Shown piece by piece: positions 36,131-44,738 of a DNA stretch of 64,000 nt; within the stretch, counting starts at the first letter, position 1; each line of letters begins with the position of its first letter. The stretch comes from Flavisolibacter ginsengisoli DSM 18119 (GTDB lineage: Bacteria; Bacteroidota; Bacteroidia; Chitinophagales; Chitinophagaceae), in NCBI RefSeq assembly GCF_900129295.1, contig NZ_FQUU01000004.1, positions 186,001 through 250,000 of the forward strand, given 5' to 3'. The position numbers were made by a program, and so were the translations under genes. The notes below the pieces were generated by a model. That model did not search any database. It saw nothing but the letters and a program-made list of their open reading frames with translations, and was not told where the DNA came from.

Positions 36131-37567
36131 TTAATTGACATTCCTGATGTGATAAAGAGCTGCCCTGGTGGATTTCTGGATGAGTCGCAGGGAATCAGTG
36201 GCCATTTCCTTCATTTTTGGTAAATACCGTGAATATTGATTAAAAACGCTATCCAATTCCGGTAATACATATAAATCATTTAAATAATTACGGTGTTTGT
36301 TCATAAGCCCATGGTTTCTCTCTAGTATTTTACTTGCGCCTGTATAATTATTTTTATCCACTTCTTCCATGACAGCTTCCATATTTGCTCCTGCAACATC
36401 AAGAAGCACTTTGCTGATTACCCCCCGGTTGAAATTGCGATCATATTGATTACCCGGAGCAGGAAAAAGCAGGTTGGTGTTTTCCAATTGCATTTTTTGA
36501 CCCGTGAGGGCTCCTATGCAGGTAAGTCTTGTTTGTAATAACAGGGCTGACTTTACACTATCAGCAATTTTTAGATCAAGCAATACATCTTTTTCTTCAC
36601 CCACATGTAGGTTCCTGAATTTTACACTGATCTTTTGGCCCTCTACACTATAAGTGAAAGAATTCATTTTTTGCGGCCTGACACCTATGGGAAGTTGTAT
36701 GGTCAATAAAACTTCCCGGGCCGCTATATGCAAGAGGCTATTAAGTTCTTTTTCCATGATGTCTTTTATCATTCCCGGCTTTTCAATAAAATAATAATTG
36801 CCGGACCCTGTTTCTGCCATTTCTCCTAGCAAAACTTCATTGAAATCAATACCTACTCCAAAACTTGACAGGGTGATATTCTCATCATCTTTAAATCTTT
36901 GCACGTTTGCTTTTATGCCTTTTGAGCTGGTCATTCCAACATTTGCAAGGCCATCACTGAGAAGAAATACATGGTTCACATATCCAGGTTTGGAATGTTC
37001 TAATACCTGGTAATAGCCTGTTTCACAGCCACCCCACAGGTTGGTCCCGCCACGAGGCCTGATCTGAGCTATCTTTTCTTTGATCTTTTCTTTATTGATA
37101 GCTGCCACAGCAGGTTGCACCACATCCACATCATCACCATATCCTATAATGCTTACTATATCAGTAGCATTTAATTTATCAACTATGTTATCGGCAGCTT
37201 CTATGGCACGTTCTATTTTTTCTCCCTTCATAGATCCGCTTCTATCAATTACAATTGAAATATTCAAAGGAGACCTTTGGCTACTGTCCCCTATCAATGA
37301 TTTCAGTTTAGTTCCCAGGTATAAATAAAAATGTCTTGAAATGGTATCCTTCCGATACGTGTCATTGTCCATGCCGGAAGAAAACCTGATCAGGTCATTA
37401 GAGGAAATGATAGTTTTTCCCTTATGATCAATAGCATGCTCAAAAGATGGATAACTGGTATCCGCTGTCAATAAACTATTTGCAGCCGTCCTGTTTGTAA
37501 TAGTATATGAAGACAGCAATATGGTTAAACCAAGAAAAATATAAAGATGTAGCAATCCAGATCGCAT
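36131..37567 (-). CDS. Exported VWA domain protein
   Basis: A 478-aa protein with an N-terminal signal peptide or anchor and a von Willebrand factor A domain (about residues 100-275). The MIDAS metal site is present: DRSGS, a downstream threonine in the RPRGGTNLWGG stretch, and LLSDGLANVG. The layout resembles batA/YfbK-type and inter-alpha-trypsin inhibitor-like secreted proteins. The C-terminal part is beta-rich then helical. It probably binds another envelope protein through a divalent cation. There is no MoxR or bat cluster around it. Confidence 0.85.
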   Translation of the reverse strand: MRSGLLHLYIFLGLTILLSSYTITNRTAANSLLTADTSYPSFEHAIDHKGKTIISSNDLIRFSSGMDNDTYRKDTISRHFYLYLGTKLKSLIGDSSQRSPLNISIVIDRSGSMKGEKIERAIEAADNIVDKLNATDIVSIIGYGDDVDVVQPAVAAINKEKIKEKIAQIRPRGGTNLWGGCETGYYQVLEHSKPGYVNHVFLLSDGLANVGMTSSKGIKANVQRFKDDENITLSSFGVGIDFNEVLLGEMAETGSGNYYFIEKPGMIKDIMEKELNSLLHIAAREVLLTIQLPIGVRPQKMNSFTYSVEGQKISVKFRNLHVGEEKDVLLDLKIADSVKSALLLQTRLTCIGALTGQKMQLENTNLLFPAPGNQYDRNFNRGVISKVLLDVAGANMEAVMEEVDKNNYTGASKILERNHGLMNKHRNYLNDLYVLPELDSVFNQYSRYLPKMKEMATDSLRLIQKSTRAALYHIRNVN

Positions 37568-37732
37568 GAAAAGCAGTTATTACCGGTAGTTGGTTCCTAA
37601 AAATTGTAAGTTAAGCCATCAGGGGGAAGAATAAAACAGTCATCAAAATATACACTATTTCTGGCAATAAAAACCGCATTTTCTCTTGCATTTTATCTGA
37701 AAATATAAGGTAACTTAGGGAAAGCCAATTTT

Positions 37733-37969
37733 ATGAATCCAGAATTAAAACAGAAATTACACCTGTTGGTGGATAACTGTACCGACGAATTTTTACTCGA
37801 AGAAGCCAAAGCTGTTTTAGAGTCAGATCAATCAGGAAAGGAATTTTGGGATGAGCTGGATGAAGAAGACAAAGAGTCATTTCTAGGTGGTGAAGAGGAA
37901 CATGAACAAGGCCATTCCATAACACACAACAGGCTGATGCACCAGTTCGGTGAATGGAAGAAAAAATAG
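37733..37969 (+). CDS. Small acidic protein, orphan antitoxin-like
   Basis: A 78-aa protein, mostly acidic helices, ending GEWKKK. The pattern (helix with LLEEAKAVLES, then FWDELDEEDKESFLGGEEEHEQG and HNRLMHQFGEWKKK) resembles small Bacteroidota addiction-module antitoxin-like proteins. No toxin gene lies next to it. The resemblance is by eye, so the call is tentative. ATG 37733 is the only plausible start. The overlapping minus-strand frames have unusual composition and were rejected. Confidence 0.65.
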   Translation: MNPELKQKLHLLVDNCTDEFLLEEAKAVLESDQSGKEFWDELDEEDKESFLGGEEEHEQGHSITHNRLMHQFGEWKKK

Positions 37970-38010
37970 CCTAAAGCTGCCCGCAGAAATAACAACAGAA
38001 TCTCTTTTGG

Positions 38011-38050
38011 CAAAAAAAAAGAGATCCTGCAGTTACCTGCAAGATCTCTT
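38011..38050 (-). terminator. Strong terminator after dnaK
   Basis: On the minus strand a 13-bp stem with one mismatch and a 4-base loop (38020-38049) is followed by nine Ts. A shorter alternative stem with TCTCTTTT at 38001 could serve the plus strand. Confidence 0.85.
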
Positions 38051-38084
38051 ACTTAGCGTTAACTATTTGTTTGTATGAACAGGC

Positions 38085-40004
38085 TTATTTAACTTCCTCG
38101 TACTCAGCGTCTGTTACATTCTCACCTTGTCCTCCCTGGCCTTGCTGATTGCCACCTGCAGAGGCACCTGCACTATCTCCTGCTCCTTGTTGTCCTGCTC
38201 CTTGTGTAGCCTTATACATTTCTTCACTGGCAGCTGTCCATGCATTATTCAATTCTGTTACAGCAGCATCTATCTGGCTAATATCCTGTGATTTATGAGC
38301 TTCTTTTAATTTATTAAAGGCCCCTTCTATTACTGATTTCTTATCGCCGGGTATCTTATCACCATATTCCTTTAATTGCTTCTCAGTCTGGAAGATGAGG
38401 CTATCAGCCTGGTTCAGTTTTTCCACTTTTTCACGTTCTGCCTTATCTGTAGCTTCATTGGCTTTAGCCTCAGCCTTCATTTTTTCTACTTCTTCTTTAC
38501 TTAACCCGCTTCCGGCCTCTATACGTATCTTTTGTTCCTTACCAGTGCCTTTATCTTTGGCAGTCACATGCAGGATACCATTGGCATCTATATCAAAGAT
38601 CACTTCTATCTGCGGAACACCTCTTGGAGCTGGAGGAATACCATCAAGATTAAATATACCCAGGCTTTTGTTTTGGTTTGACATAGGGCGTTCACCCTGC
38701 AAAACATGGATCTGCACACCGGGTTGGTTGTCCGACGCAGTGGAAAATGTTTCCGATTTCTTTGTTGGAATAGTAGTATTTGAAGGTATCATCGCTGTCA
38801 TCACACCACCATAGGTTTCAATACCCAGGGTTAATGGTGTAACGTCGAGCAGTAAAACATCCTTCACTTCCCCTGTTAAAACAGCACCCTGTATGGCAGC
38901 TCCTACAGCTACTACTTCATCAGGATTCACACCTTTATTTGGCTTTTTACCAAAAAACTTTTCCACTATCTCCTGCACCTTTGGAATACGGGTGGAACCA
39001 CCTACCAGTATCACTTCATCTATTTGCGAAGTGCTTAACCCGGCATCTTTTAATGCCTGTGTGCAAGGTTTCAGGCAACGCTCAAACAGGCTGTCAGCCA
39101 GTTGCTCGAACTTGGCCCGGCTCAATTTCTTTACAAGGTGTTTTGGCACACCATCAATTGCAGTAATATAGGGAAGATTGATTTCCGTTTCTGAAGAAGA
39201 AGACAATTCCACTTTTGCTTTTTCAGAAGCTTCCTTTAAACGCTGTAGCGCCATTGGATCTTTACGAAGGTCTACATTCTCTTCTTTTTTGAATTCTTCT
39301 GCCAGCCAGTCCATGATCACCTTATCAAAGTCGTCACCACCAAGGTGGGTATCACCATTGGTAGATTTCACTTCAAAAACACCATCACCCAGTTCCAGCA
39401 CCGATATATCGAATGTACCTCCTCCAAGGTCAAACACAGCAATATGATGGTCCTTTCCGCCTTTATCCAGGCCATAAGCCAGCGCGGCAGCGGTAGGCTC
39501 ATTAACGATACGGCGAACATTCAAACCAGCGATCTCACCGGCTTCCTTGGTAGCCTGGCGTTGGGCATCATTAAAATAGGCCGGTACGGTAATAACTGCA
39601 TCAGTAACTTCCTGTCCAAGGTAGTCTTCAGCCGTTTTTTTCATTTTCTGCAAAATCATGGCAGAAATTTCCTGTGGGGTATATAACCTGCCATCAATAT
39701 CTATTCTAACGGTATTATTGTCACCTTTGGCCACTTTATAGCTCCAATGGCTGATCTCTTCGGTAACCTCGTCAAACCGGCGACCCATAAAACGTTTCAC
39801 ACTCATGATAGTGTTCTGTGGATTGGTTATGGCCTGGCGTTTGGCCGGGTCTCCTACCTTGCGCTCACCATTCTTTAAAAAAGCCACCACGGAAGGAGTT
39901 GTGCGCCTGCCTTCATCATTTGCTATCACTACTGGTTCATTACCTTCCATTACAGCCACGCAACTATTAGTTGTTCCTAAGTCAATACCAATTATTTTTC
40001 CCAT
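38085..40004 (-). CDS. dnaK: Chaperone protein DnaK (Hsp70)
   Basis: A 639-aa Hsp70 that binds exposed hydrophobic segments in an ATP-driven cycle with DnaJ and GrpE. Signatures: [31 protein letters not shown] and [14 protein letters not shown] in the ATPase domain, the linker [16 protein letters not shown], and a glycine/glutamine-rich tail ending in DAEYEEVK. Neither dnaJ nor grpE is adjacent. No CIRCE inverted repeat was seen upstream. Confidence 0.98.
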   Translation of the reverse strand: MGKIIGIDLGTTNSCVAVMEGNEPVVIANDEGRRTTPSVVAFLKNGERKVGDPAKRQAITNPQNTIMSVKRFMGRRFDEVTEEISHWSYKVAKGDNNTVRIDIDGRLYTPQEISAMILQKMKKTAEDYLGQEVTDAVITVPAYFNDAQRQATKEAGEIAGLNVRRIVNEPTAAALAYGLDKGGKDHHIAVFDLGGGTFDISVLELGDGVFEVKSTNGDTHLGGDDFDKVIMDWLAEEFKKEENVDLRKDPMALQRLKEASEKAKVELSSSSETEINLPYITAIDGVPKHLVKKLSRAKFEQLADSLFERCLKPCTQALKDAGLSTSQIDEVILVGGSTRIPKVQEIVEKFFGKKPNKGVNPDEVVAVGAAIQGAVLTGEVKDVLLLDVTPLTLGIETYGGVMTAMIPSNTTIPTKKSETFSTASDNQPGVQIHVLQGERPMSNQNKSLGIFNLDGIPPAPRGVPQIEVIFDIDANGILHVTAKDKGTGKEQKIRIEAGSGLSKEEVEKMKAEAKANEATDKAEREKVEKLNQADSLIFQTEKQLKEYGDKIPGDKKSVIEGAFNKLKEAHKSQDISQIDAAVTELNNAWTAASEEMYKATQGAGQQGAGDSAGASAGGNQQGQGGQGENVTDAEYEEVK

Positions 40005-40303
40005 TGATTGTTTAATTTAATAGTTCACTATTGTTTATCAATGATTATGCCGTTGGGCAACAGGGTGCAATTTTGGCAGGAACAGTTTTGTAACCCTGTA
40101 TGTAGTTGCAGTTAGATGACTAAGTCTCCGGGAGCCATTTAGTAGCAAAAGGCTGCCTTAGCCCTTATTTTCTTTTAGCCTCATAAGACTGCTTTGGAAA
40201 GTAACAGGAACCTGGTTTGATAAATATGGGATAATTAATAAGGAATATCAAATTGCACTGCTTTGGCATTTTTTAGAGTAGCCGCAAGAATCTCATCTAT
40301 ACT
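40005..40303. other. Intergenic region upstream of dnaK
   Basis: About 300 bases without a credible gene. It should contain the dnaK promoter, but no exact TAnnTTTG box and no CIRCE element were seen. Confidence 0.5.
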
Positions 40304-40903
40304 TTATATATGTAATATCCTCTTTTGAATAGTTTTTAGTTTATCTCTGGTAAAATTTAAAAGTTCATTATCTGTGGGCACTAAAGGGACCCCTATTGTT
40401 CCACTATAATCCCTGTGAAAATTAAAAACCGAGGAATGCCTTCCATTTTCAAAAGGATTCCCTGTAATGGAATAAATGTCTTCTTTAGGATCAACTACTA
40501 CAAGTTGAGCTATTTCCTTTCCCGTATTATCAGAAATAGATAAATGAGATTTAAAACGAAAAGTACAAGTGATTTCCTTACTGCTAACAGCATCACCGTA
40601 TCGGATAACAGTTCTATCAAAAGGCGTTTGATCCAGGATAAAAAGCGAATCAAGATGAACTGTTATATAAAATCCAGCCTCGCAATTCATACATGGTTGC
40701 GTACCTTTCAACTGATTGATAGCTACTGGCAGGATATCATCCACTGCTTTTAATGTTGAAGGTTTTTTCCAGTCTTCGGGTAACTTATCCAGTGAATACC
40801 TATTAGGGGAAGAAATGTATCTTAATGCTGAAGGATGAATACGTGAGCAGGAAAAAAGGAAAAGAATAAAAATGAAAGATAAAATTAATTTATTCCCGCT
40901 CAT
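40304..40903 (-). CDS. Hypothetical lipoprotein
   Basis: A 199-aa protein with a signal peptide ending in the lipobox FLFSCS. The mature part has one CMNC pair and a beta-rich middle (GFYITVHLDSLFILD). No family was recognised. It is probably anchored to the outer or inner membrane. It stands alone and is divergent from the YdeI/OmdA-like gene. Confidence 0.7.
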   Translation of the reverse strand: MSGNKLILSFIFILFLFSCSRIHPSALRYISSPNRYSLDKLPEDWKKPSTLKAVDDILPVAINQLKGTQPCMNCEAGFYITVHLDSLFILDQTPFDRTVIRYGDAVSSKEITCTFRFKSHLSISDNTGKEIAQLVVVDPKEDIYSITGNPFENGRHSSVFNFHRDYSGTIGVPLVPTDNELLNFTRDKLKTIQKRILHI

Positions 40904-41059
40904 GGTAATACATTATATTTCTCAAGCATCGAATTTGAATAATAAAATAAACAAATTCAATTATTTGTAAAATAAACAATATCCTTTTAATTAAATTAGG
41001 ATTAACATAGAGTAAGGATTCCAGGTTCAGACATCTTATTCAATCGCCAAACATTCATA

Positions 41060-41713
41060 ATGCCAGCAATAACTACTGCTCAAAAATTTAAAATTAAACA
41101 GGATGATAAACTACTTACGTTACATGCTCCGGAAAGTTTTAAAAGTACACTTGGTGCATTGCCTACAGGTGTGACCATTTCCAATAATTTAAAAACCTTT
41201 AACCAGGTCCATTGGTTTGTTCAAAACAAGGCCCAATTGGAGCAGGAACTGGATTTAGTGATCCCGCTGATAAAGGATGACATAATTTGCTGGATCTATT
41301 ACCCTAAAGCAACTTCAAAAATTCAAACTGACCTCACCCGTGATAAGGGATGGGAAGCATTAAGGCAACATTCAAAAATGCAGTGGATCAGCCTGATCTC
41401 CTTTGATGAAACCTGGTCATCTTTTGGCCTGCGTTTGCAAACAGGAAAAGAAAGGAAAAAGGAAACGAAAGTTAAAGAGATCTTTAATTATATAGAACCT
41501 CTAAAAAAGCTAACATTTTTGCCTGAGGATTTTGCAGCAGCACTTCATAAAGCAAAGAAAGAAGAGACATTTTTTAATTCTTTATCCTTTACTAATCGCA
41601 AGGAGTACCTGGAGTGGATAGTTTCCGCTAAAAAGAAAGAAACCCGGCAGGCCAGGATACAGGAATCTATCACCAGGTTATCTTTTGGGTGGAAGAACCC
41701 TGCTAACCGGTAA
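41060..41713 (+). CDS. YdeI/OmdA-type protein with N-terminal DUF3052-like half
   Basis: A 217-aa cytoplasmic protein. The C-terminal 60 residues (from LPEDFAAALHKAKKEETFFNSL through RKEYLEWIVSAKKKETRQARI to GWKNP) match the bacteriocin-protection YdeI/OmpD-associated (OmdA) domain pattern. The N-terminal half (HAPESFKSTLGALPTGVTI, VHWFVQNKAQLEQEL) resembles small DUF3052-type proteins. The function of this combination is not established. It lies upstream of an ArsR-type regulator on the same strand. Confidence 0.75.
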   Translation: MPAITTAQKFKIKQDDKLLTLHAPESFKSTLGALPTGVTISNNLKTFNQVHWFVQNKAQLEQELDLVIPLIKDDIICWIYYPKATSKIQTDLTRDKGWEALRQHSKMQWISLISFDETWSSFGLRLQTGKERKKETKVKEIFNYIEPLKKLTFLPEDFAAALHKAKKEETFFNSLSFTNRKEYLEWIVSAKKKETRQARIQESITRLSFGWKNPANR

Positions 41714-41798
41714 ACCACAGACAAATTAAAACTTTATATTATCCTGCAAAGCTTCCATAACCCAGGATAATAATATCTTTAACAACCAATACTTGGAC

Positions 41799-42134
41799 AT
41801 GAAAACTGCTTTACACATAGAAGAGGACAACCTTAAAAAGGCAGCGCTAAGATTCAGGGCTATCAACAATAAACTTAGGGTCATAATACTTCAGTTGATC
41901 CATAAAAACGGCTCTATGATCGTTCAGGATATTTATAAAAAGCTGAAAATTGAACAGTCTGTTACTTCTCAACATTTATCAGTTCTTAGAAATGCCAATT
42001 TGGTAATAGCAAAAAGAGAAGGAAAGTTTATATACTACGCTGTAAATTATCAACAGTTGGCATTTTTACATACAACAGCACAAAAATTCTTGGAAATCCG
42101 AAATACAAGTCCTGAAAAATTATCTAAAAGCTAA
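41799..42134 (+). CDS. ArsR-family winged-helix transcriptional regulator
   Basis: A protein of about 111 aa with an ArsR-type winged helix. The recognition region is IYKKLKIEQSVTSQHLSVLRNANLVIAKREGKFIYYAV. No metal-binding ELCVCDL motif is present, so the signal is unknown and probably not arsenic. The start was set at ATG 41799. A TTG at 41793 in frame is less likely. The target may be itself or the preceding gene. Confidence 0.85.
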   Translation: MKTALHIEEDNLKKAALRFRAINNKLRVIILQLIHKNGSMIVQDIYKKLKIEQSVTSQHLSVLRNANLVIAKREGKFIYYAVNYQQLAFLHTTAQKFLEIRNTSPEKLSKS

Positions 42135-42442
42135 CAATTCTTCTATCAATTGAGTTGTGATATATAATACTTTCAAAACGGCGTAAAAATGATAGCCGGA
42201 GAATTGCATGAGATAATAAATGACGATACAAGCAATAAAAATAAATTATACCTCAAAAAGAATGTGACTGTTATACTATTCATCAAATTAGTTTCATTCC
42301 CACGCTCTCACCTGCCCCCAGGCAAGTTGACTCTCGGGTTGTATAATAAATTATCACAAAGAGGAATAAATATGGCAACAATAAATGAAATTTCCCTCAA
42401 TCAATATCGTAATCAGCATTCTGGCACATTTCCAGGTTAAAC

Positions 42443-42471
42443 ACCAAAAAGGCTATGATTATCTTTTTGGT
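42443..42471 (-). terminator. Hairpin overlapping the end of the beta-barrel gene
   Basis: A 9-bp stem ACCAAAAAG/CTTTTTGGT. Part of it lies within the last codons of the minus-strand gene. Confidence 0.45.
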
Positions 42472-43046
42472 ATGGCAAGGGTAAAGGAAAGTCCAATTGC
42501 ATTGGCAGAATATTGGTGTTTGTCTTGGTCCTTGTACATCATAGCCGTATAGGTAAGACCTATACCACTATACGCCAGTTCAAATGTAGGTCCCGTTGCA
42601 CCATCGAAGCTGATATCTTGTCCGAGGCCATCAGTCTTGAAGCGAATCGCCTGGTGAGTAGCAATTCCAGCCCCAAAACGAAGTTTCTTTGTTGCCATCC
42701 AATTGCCAGTAACCAGAATAGGCACCCGGGTCAAACGAATGTGTACATTATCCGCCTGGGTGGTTACATATTTATATCCCACTGTAGCAGAGAACAGCAA
42801 TCTCTCTACATGTGGCATTTGAAATTCACCGCCAATGGCAATTGAACCGCCTTGTCCGGCCTTCACAGATTGTTTTTCTCCATTGGTAAAATAAACTTGT
42901 GCGACTCTGTCACCCCCCATTTCAAGCGCTCCCCTGATTAGAAACCGAAAAGAGGAGGTTTTCTTTTCATTGTTTTGAGCAAATGAATGACAAAAAGATG
43001 CTAAGAATAAAAACGAAAGCAGGATTAGTTTTTTGTACATTTTCAT
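42459..43046 (-). CDS. Outer-membrane beta-barrel protein, hypothetical
   Basis: A 195-aa protein. The signal peptide ends near residue 24 (HSFAQ). The rest alternates polar and aromatic/hydrophobic residues in about eight strands (for example RFLIRGALEMGG, LLFSATVGYKYVTT, GIGLTYTAMMY), ending in a strand LSFTLAIP. This fits a small eight-stranded outer-membrane barrel. Function is unknown. A -7 box lies 19 bases before ATG 43046. A second ATG at 43040 is possible. Confidence 0.7.
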   Translation of the reverse strand: MKMYKKLILLSFLFLASFCHSFAQNNEKKTSSFRFLIRGALEMGGDRVAQVYFTNGEKQSVKAGQGGSIAIGGEFQMPHVERLLFSATVGYKYVTTQADNVHIRLTRVPILVTGNWMATKKLRFGAGIATHQAIRFKTDGLGQDISFDGATGPTFELAYSGIGLTYTAMMYKDQDKHQYSANAIGLSFTLAIPKR

Positions 43047-43065
43047 AGTGCAGATTAAATGCCCG

Positions 43066-43073
43066 CAAAAATA
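43066..43073 (-). promoter_or_regulatory. -7 box TATTTTTG for the beta-barrel gene
   Basis: Exact TAnnTTTG on the minus strand, 19 bases before the ATG at 43046. Confidence 0.5.
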
Positions 43074-43263
43074 TTCTATTATACCATTGAACGTAGTTTC
43101 GGCAAATGATTTAATAGTCTTGAAACGATAACAATAATTATTGTAAACGCTGGTTAGCTAAATGCAACGAATGTGCGTTTGTGCACCTTGTCTTTCTATT
43201 TGAAATTTATTCACCTGCGTTTCTCACTTGGCAAGGACAAGCTGACTCGCTGGATTTATCTCC

Positions 43264-43725
43264 TTATTCCTTTAAATCCGCCTTAGCTTTTTTATCTTGC
43301 AAAGCATCAAATTCTTCCCGGCCTTGTTCTGAATTAATTAGGTTTAGTTCCGGATGTGCACCTACCAGGCCACTAACCATGGCAAACTTTACAAAGTACT
43401 CTTCACCATATTTTACGGTGATATTAATTTTTTTATCCTCGGTACTGGGCCATATTTTCATGCTCCCTTCCTTATATAGCCTAAAACTGAATTTTCTGCC
43501 ATTCTTTAATTTACAGATAGTACTATCATCCAACTTAATGTTATAACCTACTAACCCACCCACGGCATTTTTAGGCCTGTATAAATACAGTGTTGCATAT
43601 TGAGCTGTATCAGGCTGATTTTCATTTTTAATAAAGGTTCCTTGGTCTTTTTGTACTGATTCAGATTGAGCAAATGAATTTGATGATACAAAAAGAAACA
43701 GACAGAGCTTAAATATGATTTTCAT
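43264..43725 (-). CDS. DUF2846-like exported protein
   Basis: A 153-aa protein with a signal peptide (cleavage near residue 20, after SFAQ). The core pattern ATLYLYRPKNAVGG, YNIKLDDSTICKLKNGRKFSFRLYKEG and EEYFVKF matches the DUF2846 family of small envelope beta proteins. Function is unknown. The C-terminus is charged and helical. Repeat cluster A lies just upstream of the gene. Confidence 0.75.
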   Translation of the reverse strand: MKIIFKLCLFLFVSSNSFAQSESVQKDQGTFIKNENQPDTAQYATLYLYRPKNAVGGLVGYNIKLDDSTICKLKNGRKFSFRLYKEGSMKIWPSTEDKKINITVKYGEEYFVKFAMVSGLVGAHPELNLINSEQGREEFDALQDKKAKADLKE

Positions 43726-43809
43726 AAACCTTTTAAATCGGTGTTTAAAATAGAAAAAAGTTGAGCGCGAAAGATATATTTAAATGCTTAAATATTATAA
43801 TGATTCCTC

Positions 43810-44270
43810 ATCCGCTGAAGCTTCAGCGTAGGCGGATTGTTCATCTGTTCTGCGACTCCCGACTTCAAGACTCCTGACTCCCGACTCCCTCGTGCGCCGA
43901 AGCTTCAGCGAAGGCGGATCGTCCCTATCGTCCCTTTAGTCTCTCTTTTTTTCCTAAATCCTGCCCCACAAAAAAATATCTCTCCCATCTAATGAACCAG
44001 AAACAAAAGATAATACCCAGAAACTATTTTCTCCTAACTAATTCCTTCGAAATTCGATAATCCTTGTTCATCTGTGCTGCGGTTCCTGTAATCCCGACTA
44101 CCGACTCCAGACTTCCTCGTCCGCCCAAGCTTCAGTGAATGCGTATTGTCCAATATTCGACATTCATCCGTCCCTATCGTCCCTTAAGTCACTTCTCCTC
44201 CTAAAACCTCTCACCACAAAAAACGCTTTCCAACCTAATAAACCCCTAACGATCAAGAAACAGTAAATCA
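43810..44270. repeat. Dispersed intergenic repeat, cluster A
   Basis: Two imperfect copies of a unit of roughly 200 bp. The modules are TCATCTGT..TGCG, then GACTCCCGACT-type tandem GACTCC motifs, an imperfect palindrome TCCGCC..AAGCTTCAGCG..GGCGGAT, CGTCCCTATCGTCCCTTTAGTC, and a tail with CCTGCCCCACAAAAAA and AACCAGAAACAAAA. Related copies lie at 47780 and 56229. Confidence 0.75.
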
Positions 44271-44303
44271 AAACCAGGAATAACCTAATGTTTACAATTC
44301 TCC

Positions 44304-44690
44304 TTACGGGTTTGTCTTTATCAGGAAAAATGACCTGTAGTAATTAGAGTAGGCAATAAAAGCATAACCTCCATCACTGGTTTGATGTATCATATGAGAT
44401 ATATCAAAATCACGGTAAGTCACCTCCCAATCTTTATTGTCGTGGGAATTCAACTTGAAAAGCTTTATAAAATAGGGGCCATCCATTTTACCAATATTTC
44501 CCAATACAATTCTTCCACCATCTTTGGTAAATTGAAATGAACGGACAGCATCCGCACCATTAGGTTGGCTTAAAAACACTGCATGTTGCAGTTTACCGTT
44601 GAAGTCAAATCGAAATACTTGCAAAGTATGAAGATAGTAGTTCCCTACCGTTGCTACACTTACCAGAATTTGATTACCGACCAAATGCAA
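44304..44690 (-). pseudogene. 5'-truncated beta-propeller-like fragment
   Basis: A 128-codon frame without a normal start: the first possible codon is a TTG, and the frame is closed by a TGA at 44715-44717 just upstream. The sequence has repeats typical of secreted propeller proteins (SFQFTKDGGRIVLGN and HQTSDGGYAFIAY, ending FFLIKTNP). It lacks a signal peptide and appears to be the C-terminal remnant of a larger exported protein. Repeat cluster A lies at its 3' end and the NIT-type kinase gene abuts the 5' side. Confidence 0.5.
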
Positions 44691-44738
44691 GAAACCCGGA
44701 AGCCCGTTAAGGTATCACCAAAGGATCTCTTATAACTT

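Noticed and set aside
37828-38013. 61-codon minus frame opposite the antitoxin-like gene
   Set aside because: Shadow frame rich in serine runs arising from acidic codons on the plus strand.
40005-40303. Possible CIRCE/HrcA operator upstream of dnaK
   Set aside because: No TTAGCACTC-N9-GAGTGCTAA inverted repeat was found.
42189-42440. 83-codon plus frame with a possible small start at 42372 (MATINEIS)
   Set aside because: No domain, promoter box or conservation cue; composition is not protein-like overall. A short peptide from 42372 cannot be excluded.
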